Source: Chionis minor (Eukaryota > Chordata > Aves > Charadriiformes > Chionididae). From it: 64,000 bases of DNA. The DNA is taken from the NCBI GenBank assembly GCA_013398295.1, contig VZSF01006722.1:1686198-1750197 (forward strand), read 5' to 3'. The position numbers were made by a program, and so were the translations under genes. Shown in pieces: positions 34,321 to 48,100 of this stretch. Position 1 is the first letter of the stretch. Every line of letters begins with the position of its first letter. The notes below the pieces were generated by a model, which had not been told where the DNA came from, did no database searches, and saw only the letters and a list, made by a program, of their open reading frames with translations.

Positions 34321-37300
34321 CGGCTCTTCTGGATCTGGCAGGACTGACTGCTCACAGTCTTACTTTCTTTATTCACCACTGATCTTTATCCAGCACCAGT
34401 CTCCCACTGGGTGGAAAATTTACAATTCTCTGAAGGTATTCATAATTTGTACTGCTCCCGAACAGACTAAGTGTTTCCACTCCGATTTTGCAACTTTATG
34501 ACTCCAGCCCTCTCTAAATACCAGCTATAAATGGGTTAACAAAAGGAATCTTAATTCATTTGCAAATGTCCAAAGACCAACTTTGGTCTCTTTCTATCCA
34601 AGCAGATTAGCCTAACCCTCTGCTTTCCCTCGCCTCCCCAGCTTTCAGCCATAACAGTATTTTGCCTCTCACTCCACAACACTGAAATTTCTGTAATCTT
34701 TTGTCCAGAGCTTTGTCAAAGACCTGTCACTCACAGCATTTTGTTTGCAATTACTCATGACTTCTCTGACACGTTCTCCGTGCTAGATCACTGAAACATC
34801 AGCTCTCATTGTAAAAAAAAATGGTGGTGGACTACATCATGCCATAATCTCTCTAGTACTTTCCTATTGTTTCTAAATGAGGATTTCAAGTTGGTTGCCA
34901 AGTCCAGATGTAAAGTGTTACTTAAATATATCACTGAATTAACTAACTACGCCTATAACTGATTCACAGCCAAAGCTCTGTTTTCAGCAGAATTTATAGA
35001 AGAGAGGCAAGCCTCAGATCACTGCTAAACCCAGCCACAAATCAAAGTCCTCTGGCATATGGGACCAATTGGTCTAGCAGAGGTTTGCTGCTGGAGCACT
35101 CTGCAATGTGTGCTCAAGTCACAGCCATCAGCAAAACCATTTCTTTTCACAGGGCTTTGCTAGCTCCAGTTTTGCCCTGCTTTCCTTTGCAGATTTGCCA
35201 TGCACCGATGCAGATTCACTGCAGGTTCTTCTGTATTACTTCTGGGATCCAGAACGTGCCCTGCTATTCTAGAAGCCTTTCAAGGGCTCCTATTGCCTCA
35301 AAACCCTCCGGAATTTGAATTCCTTTCTTAAACGAAAGCAATGGCCAGCCCCAGCTGCCATGCAGGAATTCAAGATTTTGATATGGGTTGGGAACCAGCA
35401 ACCCGGGAAGGACAGGAAAAACAAGCAGGACAGATCGTCTTCCATGATCTCTGCTGCACCAAGGAGGCAGCTCTGTCAAGGAGTTTTATTTAATCCTTCT
35501 ACTGAGGAAAGGATGCTGTGTACCTTTGAGGAGGAACACTAGGGAAGAACAAGCCAGAATAAGTCCACTGACTCGACCAGCATTTGGGAAGAAAGAAAGA
35601 GAGGAAGAAAGAAAACCTAGTGCATATGAAATGGTCCAACTTCACTTCCATCATCTTGGAGGGACAGTCAGAGACTACTGAAACCATACCGGAGGCAAAT
35701 ATGACAGCAAAGTTATTGTAAATGATAGCCATAATAAAAAACTGCAATAAAATTACAAGGATGCACTGGTGTTATTACATTTTAGAAATTAAATTCCAGC
35801 ACTGAAAAAATCACAAGCATAGACATACTCTGAAATCTGCCAGACAGCCCTCACGATGACAGCATTACTTCCTCGGGGCTCGGTTCTTCCTTGCCTGAAA
35901 CTGGAGGCTGCCTCCTTTCCAGTTTCACCAGCTGCAGGACTAGGACGTTGGTGAGTTTGTCCCATGTAAGCATCCACGCATGGTCAGTGGGAGGAACTGC
36001 AGCAGCTCTCCTCTGGATCCCAGTCTCACACCTTGTTTGTTGAGGAGTTTGCAACATTACTGAATGTCTCATTATTGAACCAAATACCACCACACTGACT
36101 GAAATGCAGCTCAAAAGTAAGCATTTCTTCTTTATTTACCCCAAAGTATACAGCACACAGAGCAAATGAACAAAAACAACAACAAACCCTATGTGTGTGC
36201 TGCCCCTTCTCTGTCGCAGCTGCATGTCATCATGTCATCCACCCTAGAGTCACAGTCTCCGGGTTGGGAATGTAGCTCTGCTCCCAGCATGCTCCCCATT
36301 TGCCTGTCAGTTCCACGTGATGGGTGCTGAGTAACCCTCCTTCTTCCTTACACCAGCATTCTTTAAGGCTTTAATATTCTGTTTGATCTGTTTTAGGCTG
36401 TGGGAGGAGTAAGCAATTCTCTGTCTGGCTTATTAGCAATGGAGGGAGTACTCCCCAATAAATATATTCTGTAGCATTTCCTTTAGACCTTTTATCTATG
36501 CCATTGTTCTGCCTTTTTTTTTTTTAAAGATTTTTTCGTTTAACTTTACTCATTCGGGCAAGTGGATATAATGCAAATAACCTGAGAGCCAACATTATTT
36601 ATAACATTACTGCACATAACACCCTCATTCTCCCCACCAGCCTTATACTCTATAAAAATATACAAGATTAAACAGGCACTCCATAAAAAGAAACCCAGGC
36701 ATCCAGCGTTAAAACTGAAGAGCTAAGAACTGAGCAGCAGCAAATGTAACTTCACCTCCTTGTGAATAACGCCTTGCTATTTAGTCTGGTTACATGATGA
36801 CGTATCGTACTGCAAATACTATACTGTGGTCTCAGCTTTTCTCTACAATCTTCAATACAAGTCTAGAAGATTATGTATGTGGAGGCCAAAAACTCACTTG
36901 AAGGACTGAAAGAAAGCAAGTATGTTAGAAAATTTAGTGTTATAAAAAAATTTTACAAATCAGGATGAAAATGCTGAAGCATAGGCAGTATAATGTGAAA
37001 AAAATGACACATACTTCAAAAGGCAGGATGTCACTGAACATGAAAGGAAAGGAAAGAAATAAAGTAATTACTTCAGCTGAACAGCTTTGCCCAACTTTCT
37101 GCCCAGACCTTGTGAGCAAAGAAGGTTCACATCAGTTGTTTTTGCAGTTTCTTTGGAGGTTCTGATAAAGGGTAACAGTGTGACTTAAAATAGAAACATC
37201 TAATAGTCAAGTCTTCTGCTCACTAGAGATGAGGCATACCCGGGCTAACAACATGGGCTTCATCTTCGTGGACACAGAGTATCTTCAGAGCACTTGGCCA

Positions 37301-40300
37301 AAATTCCCAACAACCCTGCCACCAGGCTGAGAAGTGAAGAGGCACCCGTCTGCTTGTTTTGTGGTCTCTCACAAAGAAAATCTTGAGAAGAATTTTACAG
37401 GGAAGCTTTTAGAGAAAATAAAAATATTTATTTTGTTCCTCAACTGAGGATTTCTGGGTTCATGCTGACATTAGACTGAGCAGTTACTTAGCATGCTGTA
37501 CACCATATTTCACTTACAACAACAGTGGTTACAGTAAAGTTCCCTTTTTCCCCAGAAGATGACAATAGGGTATATTTTTCTTAGAAAGTTACTTTTTTTC
37601 AAGGTTTTCTTTTTCTTCTTTTTTTTTAACGGCTCAAATGCTGGAAAATATGTTCGGAAGGAAGGCTCTATGATGAGAGTGACACTGAGTCTGGACGTAC
37701 AAAACTTGTTTCTACAATACATTAAATATCCTACCATGGTCAAACAGACACACACAATAACATTTATATGTGCAAAGGATCCACAACCACAGGTCTGCCA
37801 CCTCCTCTAAAATTTGCTTCAGCAGCAGATTTCATAGGCATCGCCAGGCACCTGTAAGACAAAAGAATACGGAACAAGTGTTAGCAGAGAGACGCTTCTG
37901 CCATTCACAGCTTGTTGCTCAACAGAATTTGCAAGAATCTTTAACATCTGTCAACAAGAATGACTAATTCATCCTCCTCTCCTGCAATGTTCTATGATCA
38001 GCGGATGAATGAGATCTGATTTATCGGCGACCTAGGTGTACAGCAGGGGCAGCAGGGCTATCCATGAAGACACCCATCAGTGCCCAAACCTATAAAAGAC
38101 TGAGGAAATGAAGCAGCACCACACCTGTCGCCCACATTCCGCAAGGCCACCCTCCATTCGGTGCGCAGAGTGGGTGTCTCTGCCTGCCCGTACAGAGGTA
38201 CCGAAAGGACGCAGCATTATGTTTTGGGATTATGTTACTGACGTTGGTAACAGCACACTGGGGAAAGGTAAGACAGCAAGCGTGCATTTGTAATACACCA
38301 CCTAGCTCACCGAAAGGAGTAGTAAAACCTTTTAAACAGACACAACAGCAAAAACAATTAAGGAAACTCCTTCAGTTCAGAGCTACCTGGGGTGAGCCCA
38401 TGAACTGGTATACAAGCTGCCTGGAGGCCCTGGAGAGCAGTTGCTGAATTAGCAAGGATTGGAAGGACTAATTGGTGATTGTTTATCAAATAATACACTA
38501 GCAATTCCACTGTACTCTAAGGGGGAGGGAAGAATAAAGCTATTTCAGGTGCCACCACTGTGAACTTAGCATATTTCTGAGATATGTAAGACATATTCTT
38601 CAACTCTTTTAAGTGTCCATATACAGACTAGACAGAGGCTGGCAGGAGGCACATTTGTAAGTGCATTTATTTCAAGTGCCTCTGCTAGTTCAAAGGACTC
38701 AAACACAAACAGTTGTTTAAAAAAAATATAGATGTGTTTTGGAGAGGAGAAGGAGGGGAATTTATCACTTTCGAGGTGGGAGGAAAGGATCGCAAATATG
38801 GTGCTAATTAATATAAAGCCTTCTCCTTCCTTGCTGCCCCCTTGTCCCCAAACACACAAAATACAGAGCCTACTCTGCTATGCTCTCTCAACATGCTTGG
38901 CACGTACCTCCTTCTCTCTCCCCCTTGCATACTCTCTCTCTCTCTCTCCATAAAGGGGCATGAAATGAGAAATTTTAGCAAGGTTTCTTTACAGAAAAGA
39001 GGCTTGGCTTCAAGCCCAGTATACAGATGTGGGAGGGAGTCTTCAAAGAGAGACTCCCTCAGTGCTACCCAAAAGTGGTACTTCTCACGGTTCAGAAGCA
39101 AGGCTTTCTGGGACTCACCATCTCAAGCCTCACCAGTATTACCTAGTCCCTTAGCAACAATAAATGTCCAAGGAGGAAAAAATATCTGCATGATGCCATC
39201 TTGAGTTTTTCTCAGCTTGAACTTTAGGCAATGAGTGACTACATGTTGAGAGGGATGGTTAAAAAAAGCCCCAACACATAAGCAACCAAAAACAAACCCC
39301 CCAAAAAATTGTGGCGTCCCTGGATTTGGTATATACTTTTTACACAGCGTGTCCAGTTGTATGAATTAGCCAATTTATACCGAGGATTATTTGTTGCCTT
39401 TAGCTTCAGATAGATTATTTCTTTTTAGCAAGTCCTTGTAGACTCTTGTAATGGTTTATTGGTATAGTTATACAAGGATAGACAATTTACACTAGCAAAA
39501 GAGCCTTTTGGAGGTACGGTTTTACATAATTTCCATGAGAAAATTAAGTTGTCCAAGAAAAAAAGATCCTTTTTTCCCCCCTTGGTATAACTTCACATAT
39601 ACTAAGGCTCTTGCTAGCATAGCAATGATGACAAAAATATAATAAATCCCTTTCTGACACAGCTGTGCCAGAAAGACTAAAGCCTTCATCTCAATGAGAT
39701 TGAACTACTTCATATTTTAGCAACATTTATATCACAGGCATTTCCCCTCATGGTACAGTGCATCCTCCCCAACAGCCTGGCTTTTTCTTGCTTCCTGCCC
39801 ATACCACAGGTCTGCTATGCAACCTTTGTGGTATCAAGTATGCAACTAATGCTCACTAAGACCATTTAAAAGGTGTTTATTATATATAGTTTAAACAAAA
39901 ATTCTCTCCATCATGCAGGCATTCCACAATTTCTGCTGGGCCCTCAACCCCAGCTTACATTGCAATATATGTTTGCTTTAGTTATGTCTTTCCCTCCTGT
40001 TTTAAAATGTACAATATAAATCAAATGCTTCTCGTCTCCACAGCCGCACTTCCACTTTGAACATATCAGGAGGTAAACAAAACAGCCAGCTCTTAACTAA
40101 CTCTTTTTCTGTAATTAAGAGGGACTTTCTTACCATGCCAAATGAAATCCAGAACGTTTCAGTGCAGACACCTGAAAAAGAGAAAGGAGTCTTTAAAAGA
40201 CAGTCTTTTTGCTCAATGAAAGTCTAACTCTGCAAAAACTATTGCCAGCGTAATTCTATAGGTGGAGTTAAATAAATAAATACTTATCTGATTAATTGTT

Positions 40301-41464
40301 GCCTGGAATCCTTTTGTGCTTGTATCTCTTGAGTTAGAGGCCATACTAAAAAAAGTGCACGGGAGATTTGAAATCTGAGGACAACCTAAAGCTTGATTCT
40401 AAGAAGGCTCAATGCACCAGTACTTTCCCATGGTGTGGGTGAGACAGGTTTAGTCATCAGGTGTGACAGAGAGCAGTCTGTTGCAATCCAACATTACGTG
40501 GAGAGCCAACTATAAAGCAACGTATTTAGCACATACACTGCACATATCACAATACCCTCAAAGAAGAGAAAATCAGGTGTTTAAATATGCAGGTTTTATT
40601 CAGGTCAGCTGCATTTCAGTCTCTCTGAAAAGCTACAGCAAGTGCCTGGATACAAAGATGTTCACAATTTGGAGATTATCGCCAGACGTCAACATCACTG
40701 TTATTCACATGTGGGTGACATACTAACATACTGTGTATAGCTATTAAGCAAAAAGACCCTCCAAAAGTATTAAAGTATCTTTGCAAATTAGGACTTCATC
40801 CAGTACACGTCTTCTTTCATCTCAGCCTTTTCTTTTTTTTAATTCTTCTGCCTCTCTCTTCTGCAAGGACACTCACTGAAATCCTTCCACAAAAGCTCAA
40901 ATTGATTTTTGAGGGCAGGAGCTTCTTTTGTCATGTGTTTAAACAATACCCTGGTAAAAGGTAGGTCTAATTACAGAGGAATAGCCAGGCAGGATCAGCT
41001 CAGAGACTGAGGAAGTCAAGCATCCTATCATGCTCACAACTTACACTTTTTTCTCCTTGGGCAAGTGCAAATGGCCGCAGATCCCCTGCCTGGTCCCAGC
41101 CTCCCAACTGCTGGGCCTCCCCAGCTCCCAGCAATCTCTGGCGAGGTGATTCCCCAAACCAGAACTGTATTTTTGCATACAATAGTCCCCAGGAGAGTTT
41201 TCTTTAAGGGGTATGTCCAAACACTACTGTCAGCATAGGGACTTTTGGCATCTGCAATATCCCAGGGCAATTTCACAGCCATAGGAAATCCTTTTTGCTA
41301 GTTTTAAACTTGTCACCTAACCATTCATTTGAGGCTGCTTGGCTCCCAGGGTATGGGGGAGTGAATAGTCATTTTCTATTTGCTTTCTCCATGCCGCTTG
41401 AGAGTTGATAGACCTTTGTTTTCTTCCTGCTCAGACAGGAGGCTGAAAATCCCCAAGTTTTAAG
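34321..41464. other. Non-coding stretch with simple repeats
   Basis: No gene or repeat family was recognised over about 7 kb. Simple-sequence tracts are a GAAA/GGAA purine run at about 35,589-35,615, a pyrimidine tract at about 37,605-37,627 and (CT)n at 38,932-38,949. Frames at 35,264-35,479 (minus, TTG start) and 38,842-39,204 (plus, serine- and leucine-rich over the CT repeat) were rejected. Confidence 0.5.
38932..38949. repeat. (CT)n microsatellite
   Basis: About nine CT units within a longer pyrimidine-rich region starting near 38,880. The short translated SLSLS run in an open frame comes from this repeat. Confidence 0.85.
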
Positions 41465-42140
41465 TTGTTTTCTATATAGGAGTCACTTCACATCTTTTAT
41501 CAACATTTCCTGTATCTTCTCCCCTTCTCTTGCATATTTACTTTCTAAAATAAGGGAGCAAGGATGCAATATTCAAGTGTGCCATGCATTTATACTACAG
41601 CATAAAGATCTTCCTTTAAAGTCCTTTACCAATAATTCCTAGTATTCGGGGGTTTTTTTCTTTTCTTATTCCTACTACACATTCAGCAGACATTTTTATA
41701 CAATTATTATAACCCAAGGTTTCTTCCCATGGAATAATTTAGATTTCGTTGTTGTGTATTTCAATTTAGGATTGTTTCTTCCCTGCACTATTCTATATTC
41801 ATCAACATTGAACTTCAGCAGCCAGATCTCCCTTCAGTCACTCTGTATTGTGAGGCCTTTCTGTGATCCCTTAGTACATCCTCACCTTAGCTATCCTGCC
41901 TGACTTGGTATCATCAGGAGGCTTCTTTGTCTCATTCTCCACCTCTTTCAGGACTATGCTGAACAGCACCAGACTCAACAGAGAGACCTCACTGGTCACT
42001 CCACCCCCCTTTTAAAAGCTGTTCACATTTGCCTTAACCTTGATTTCCTAAACTGAAATGATTATTAATCCATTTAAGGACCTGGCCCCTTATCCCATGG
42101 CAGCTTGATTTCATAAAAAGTTTTTGAAGAGGTATACATG
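41465..42140 (-). mobile_element. Ancient CR1 LINE fragment, about 0.7 kb
   Basis: The plus strand carries, in order, landmarks of reverse-oriented amniote CR1: CCTTCTCTTGC..., GCAATATTCAAGTGTGCC, GCATTTATACTACAG, CCTAGTATTC, ACACATTCAGCAGACATTTT, AGATTTCGTTG, TCATCAACATTGAACTTCAG, CAGTCACTCTGTATTGTGAGG, TTGGTATCATC, ATGCTGAACAGCACCAG, CCTCACTGGTCACTCC and finally CCTTATCCCATGGCAGCTT. This covers the ORF2 reverse-transcriptase to C-terminal region. The order is intact but divergence is high and no long frame survives, so the insertion is old, probably pre-dating the other CR1 copies here. It is older than and unlike the avian-type copies at 25.8, 31.3 and 33.8 kb. Confidence 0.78.
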
Positions 42141-45100
42141 AAAAACAAAAAGGCTTAGAAGATTTGTTTATTTGATTATAACAAAAGCACAGACATTCTT
42201 AAGCTCAAAAATCTCTGCCACTGCCCATTTCTTCTTTAAAGCAACTCTTATCCTTCACATACCAAGCTTTCAGCTTCTTCAAATAACAACACATGTATCT
42301 ATACCCTTGAACAACCTCTCCGCAGCCACAGGAGCTACCCCCTCTGTGGGGAACATGTCCCCTGCCTTTGAAGAGGGCTTTTCTCACCACGCTTTCTTTG
42401 ATCACAGTGAACTGCTAAACAGGAGGGCCCATTCCAATCCCTTGGGATTACCAGCAGTTACGGGCTTCGAATGCCTCATTCCTTCTAGGGCCATTAAGCC
42501 AAGGTATGTAGTAGGAGACACCAGCTCTGCAGATCTTTTCTGTAGAGTCCATCTGGAAAGACTTTTTCCTGTTCTTTCTTATTTTAGAAAAGCTGCAGCT
42601 CTTCTCTCCCATTCCCAGCCTTCTTGTACACATGCATAGGTTGAACAACGATGCATGTTCTTACACTGATTGAGCTATATTTTCAATGACATGTTTACAC
42701 AAACCCTCTGGTTTTGAATGTCATTCAAACAACACAACGCCACATATGGTTTCCCAGTGTTCAAGAGCAGCTCAAAATTCCCAGTTTAGACTCTGAGGCC
42801 CACCAAATAAAAAAGAATGTGATGCATATGTTCCCAAATCTAGCTTAGCAAACGTAGGCTAGAGGAAGAGAAAAACATCAACCCTGGTTACTTAATATTA
42901 CAGTAGATGAATAAGTATAATCTTCTAAATAAAAATAACTGTCTCAAATATAATGCCAATAACCCTTCAGGGGACTAGAGCTGGTGAGTACCTTTGAGAA
43001 TAATAAAAGAGGCAAATCTTACCGCATGCATGCTTTTTAACTACAGAAACCCAATATGAGAATTTTAATTCACATTGTTTGGATAAAGCTGGCTACCCTG
43101 AATAAACAAACAAAACACATAGGTATGGCAAACTACAAAAGTGAAAGAAGTGCAAGTTTCCGACAGCAATCCAACCTCAGCCAAGCGCAACTCCAGAATC
43201 GCTAGGAGAACACATGGGGCAACGGCTGTGCTACAGCACGGAGCTTTTTTAGGAACTGGACCTCTGCCACATGAAGTACAGGCCATGGTACGCACCAGCC
43301 CTGACATGGCTGGACGGCCCTTGCTGAGCTGTGGATGGAAAGGTGTACACTCAGTCTCTGGACAGCCCTTTACCGAGGTCCTTCACCGGAAGCAGTAAAT
43401 AATTGCTCCTAAGCGATAAAGAGTCAAAAAAGTAAAAGTGGAAGAAAATAGATATTGGTAAGATTCTGATTCTGCCTTCTCCAGCAGAGCTCTGCCCATT
43501 GCAACCTTATAACACAGAAGTAGTTGGTACTTTCTCTTCCCAGGAGACTACTCTGGCGACTGGTCAACACCAGAGTTAAAGGATGCACGTATTCATTTAC
43601 ACACACCCTCGAGATTTCCCCAGAGCACCCGGTGGAAACCCCAATTTTCCCTTTTCAAGGACACAAACACTGCGGGAAGAGAGCAGTCAACCCCCTGCCA
43701 GCCTGGCTGGGACTGCACCTCCCGCAGCACGATGTCGTGCAGCAGGGTGCAGGGAGTGGATTCAGCTCAGCTCATTCACCGTTTAAAAATTAATGGCAAA
43801 TGCAGCCTCTCTAGCTGCAGATAAGTCACCCCAGAGACCTCTGGAAACTAATGTCAGCCCTCCAACTCCTGTTCCTATTACAGCGTTGATCTTAGAGGTT
43901 CATCCACACACCAGTAAATGCTTTAAGTGGCCTGTTAGCTCTACCAAAGGACTGATTTTCACTCAGATCACATACACAGAAAGGTAAATGCAACATACCA
44001 ATACGCACGTTCCACTATCAAAGAACGACTTAGAAGTGCCAAATTTTTAATATCACATACTTATTTACTGACGCCTGCCTTAGTAGGCATATGTAACCTA
44101 ATACTGTATTTTACTGATATTGCAGATGGTACAACCAATCTCCTAAACTCTCTACACTCTCAAAGGATTAGTATGATGTGTAGAGCAGTTTTAGCTTACA
44201 AAGCACTACTTCAGTGTGTAGGGTTATTGATTTAACTTAGAAATTCTGCTATATAGGGTAGTTTTACTGATTTACCTTTTACAGTAGTGTAAGAATATCT
44301 TTTCTCCCCTAAAAACTTTGACACACTTCATTATCCAATACAAAATATTGCTCCTGGTAGGATTTCAGGGCAGGCATTCGGTAATCAAAACTATGGACTT
44401 TTTGAAACATTCTCTGTATTGCAGGGCTCCTCCCTCCTTACTCATGTATTTTTTACTAAATAAACCTGGCATACCTGGCAAACCCTAAGCTTTCCCGAAA
44501 TTTCTCAGAGAAGCCCCCACGGTTATGTATCAGCACACCCCCTCCCCTCTTCCAGCCTCAAGCCTTTCAGTCAGATCTGTTTTGATATAGGGCAGATACT
44601 AACACAGAGGGAAGAGTTCTTCCCCCCATCTGGAATACTTCCCAAACATGCTGATACATTTTCCTCCTTCTCAGCCACAGTAGTCATTCAAGCCTCTAGC
44701 CTCCTCTCCTCTTGAATGCTGCAAGAATCTCCTGTGTGCCATCCCCACTCCCAGCTCACACGGTTCCAGCACATATGGAAAGCTGCAGCTGAATAGTGCA
44801 TACAAATGCCAGCAATAAGATAATACTGTGCCATTGCTGAAAGCTTATTTTGAAAGCACATTTTAAAAACAAGACCAAGCCCCAGAACCACCGCCGATGG
44901 CATTCTTTTCTAGCTTTTCTTCATGATCAACTGCCTCTGCAGCCATGCAACTCTAACTCCTACCTTCTGCCCTGCACCACTGCTCTTTCATCACTCTTCA
45001 TGCAAATATATTCTCTTCTGTTAACTATTCTATATGTTTAAATCCTCCTTTATTCTGCTATGTTAATCACTCCACCCCCACCTCTATCCTTAATTTCTCT

Positions 45101-48100
45101 GCTATTAAATGTAATAGGGCAAGTGCTTCATTTTACCTTGTGATAACTTCATATGGCACAAACCTTTATCAAAAAGAAGCCTAGAGTATAATGTCAATAG
45201 CTATACTTTCCCCCCTTTTTCTTTGCAGACGTAGTTACATAGTTAAATCTGTCAAAAAGCTCACCTAGTCTGTATCCTGAAGTATGCCAACTCACCATAT
45301 TTTTGTACATTCAATGAATTACAGTCTTTAACTGTTTTTATCCAAAACCTACTTATTAGCCCATTGTCAGTAACCAGTGATATGACAACATATGACTGTA
45401 GTAGGTTTTTAAACTTACGACTCAGTTGCTGCACATCTGTTGATTCACATCAACCAGCCACATGTTGGGTTTTTTTTGACCTATGGCAAATGCAGGATAA
45501 TTCACATTAGCTTAAAAGAAGTCTTGCCTCAAGGGAAGAATGCCATACGGTTCTATCCCACTCCAACACCACAAGTCAATGCCAGGTAGGAATTACACAA
45601 AGGTATTACTTGAGTCTCAGATCCTTTATCTTGTTTTACAGTGTTTCCACACCTTCACACTTTAAGATAATGCTATCATAGTATCTGGACACTCCCAAAC
45701 TCTTAGTGTACTAAAAAAATATATGTTAAAGTTTATAGCTAAAACTCTATTCTGGCACGGTAAATAAAGCACTGTGATTTCAAAATGTACATAGATCATA
45801 GACAAACTGTTCTAGGGACCAAAACCTTCTCTCTCATAAAATGATAAACTGAGTCATTCCGGCAGCTACTTAGACCTCAATGCCTGAACTCACACTGACC
45901 CAAAACATACCCATTCCTTCATTACCCCAAGCTTTGTGCCATATGTGGCATCAAACACCTCCAGCAATAGTTTTCTTCTCAAAGGAAAAAAAAAAAAAAA
46001 AGGCAGACTATTTAAAATGCACTGATGTTTACAAAGTTAAAACAACACAGAACAGCATGCCCAACTCTTTTTTGTATTTTTCAGCAGCACAGCATCCTGC
46101 GGTGGCCTCAGCCAGCTGGGCTCTGTGACCTTCTGAGAGATCCCTTGAGTCTGCTCCCATTTTATCAAGCAATGAACTCTTGAGCCCCAAAGCCAGCAAG
46201 AAGTTTGTCACTGACTTCAGCTGGGAACAGGAACTGGCTCAATCATAAGAAACCTTGAGCTAAATAAAGCAGCAAGAAAAGGCACAGGCGGGAGGTGGGG
46301 GGTGTCAACTCAAGAGTACCATGGGACACAGCTCTGCTTGTTACCAAGGTTACTCAATACCTTCCCCACCTAAAATTTCATTTTCAGTTGCCAGTAACTC
46401 TAAAACTTTGACCCCCTTGAGTGGGAATCTGGGGTGGAAATGCATTGAATATGTGCTACAGCCTGATTTGGGGTGGAGGAAAAGGTTTCTAGATATAATA
46501 TTCCACACAGTTTTGAGAGAGGTTATGCGGAAAGGCATGGAGGAGGAAAGCTCTTTTCCAAGAAAGGCTCCCCACTACCTCCCTGCTTTGGGTCTGACAA
46601 TAAATACGACACATCAAAAATTTGCCCTTTGTATCAGGAATATATCTAAACAAAAACCTACCTGATTTTGGACAAGGTGTAAGTCCTCAAACAGAACAGA
46701 AAAGAAAAACTCCAGTTCAAAAACTGTCAATAAAGATGTATTCCATTTTTAGCTGCTTTAGACGATAAGCTGCTTTGGCAATTTCAGCCATTCCCTCAGG
46801 GCTCCCAACCCAGAAGGGTTTGCTCCAGCCTGGGGCTGAGCAGGACTTTCCTTGAAACTGCAATTCCAGCATGCTGAATGCTGCCAGACCTCTAAAACAA
46901 AAGCATAGATACCTTCTTCCCCCATCAGTATTTTCCCAGCCAACATCCCCTGTTTGGTTCAGGGAACATGGAAGAGAAAGTTTTCAGAAGCAAACATAGT
47001 AGAGACAAAAGTATTTGGCTTGCAAAGTTCAGGGAGAAATAGAGGGGGACAATGTATGTAGGTGGGAAAATGTCTCCTTAAGCTCCTAACGACTGGCCTG
47101 GAGAGGCTGAAATAGGAATGGATGAGAAATGGGATCTGAGAGTCAGGGAGACTGAGATCATTCACAAGTCTGGCACTGAAATTTGGCAAAGAAAACCATG
47201 GCAAGGAGTCCATATGGTGTGGAAAAGTGGGCAAGAGTCAGCTCTGATGCAGAAGAAACGCTGAGGTCCAATAAGTACCAGTTGGCTGAGGTATCTTTGG
47301 AAAGGAGCTCAGGCCTGAGGTTCAGTGGGAACAAACCAACATGGCAGAAAATACCAAAGGCCAAGCAGAGACAAATCAGAAGAAAATCCGTGATCAGGGG
47401 ACTTCGTGTGGCTGAGCCAAAAATTGAGATTTCTGTCAAATATATGTGAAGTGAATCATAAAGCAGATTGATACTCCTTCATGCCAGCCTGTGGGGAAGA
47501 TGCTTGGTGGCCACCAGTTACTCTGCTAGCCCAAGATCCTGCTCAGTGTGATGGACAGAAAGAGCTGCAGGCTGTCCAGAAACTCAGAGGTGCATGTTTC
47601 ACACCATACCATTAACTTGGTTTCTTTAAAAAGTGAGTTGGCAGGGAGCAACTTCTACCCTCGTGCCTCTCACATCCCCTACCCTGTTCATGTAGTTTTA
47701 TTCTGAAAGATTAGATTTGGTTGCCTACAGCTGGACCCATCTCTATGGGGCCTTACTCCGTACTCATTAACCTTCACTTGAAACTCAAAGAGGGTTAGGA
47801 AATTCTATTGTCTTTCACTTGCTGGGGAATGTGGATGTTGTCCTTGCATAAAGTCCTTGCACTGTGGAGGAGATGAGAAAAGGGATATTTTACATGCTTG
47901 AGAAATAGTTATGGCCATATTTAACAGTATAGCCTCCTTTCCCTCAAAGAGTTTTTTAATCCTAATATCACAGAAGATGATCACTTGCATACTAAGGTAA
48001 AAGCTGATCTAAGCAGCCTCATTGACTTAGGACAGCATTCCTTCTCATGAACGAGCAGACAGTATTGTTCTGGGATTCGTTCATGGATTCATTTAAAACA

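Noticed and set aside
36240..36290. Possible CR1 end (AGTCACAG...GGGTTGGGAATG)
   Set aside because: Only a few bases resemble the CR1 3' signature, and no ORF2 or UTR sequence follows.
42172..42639. 155-codon plus-strand frame
   Set aside because: It begins at ATT, has no recognised domain, and follows directly on an old CR1; likely chance.
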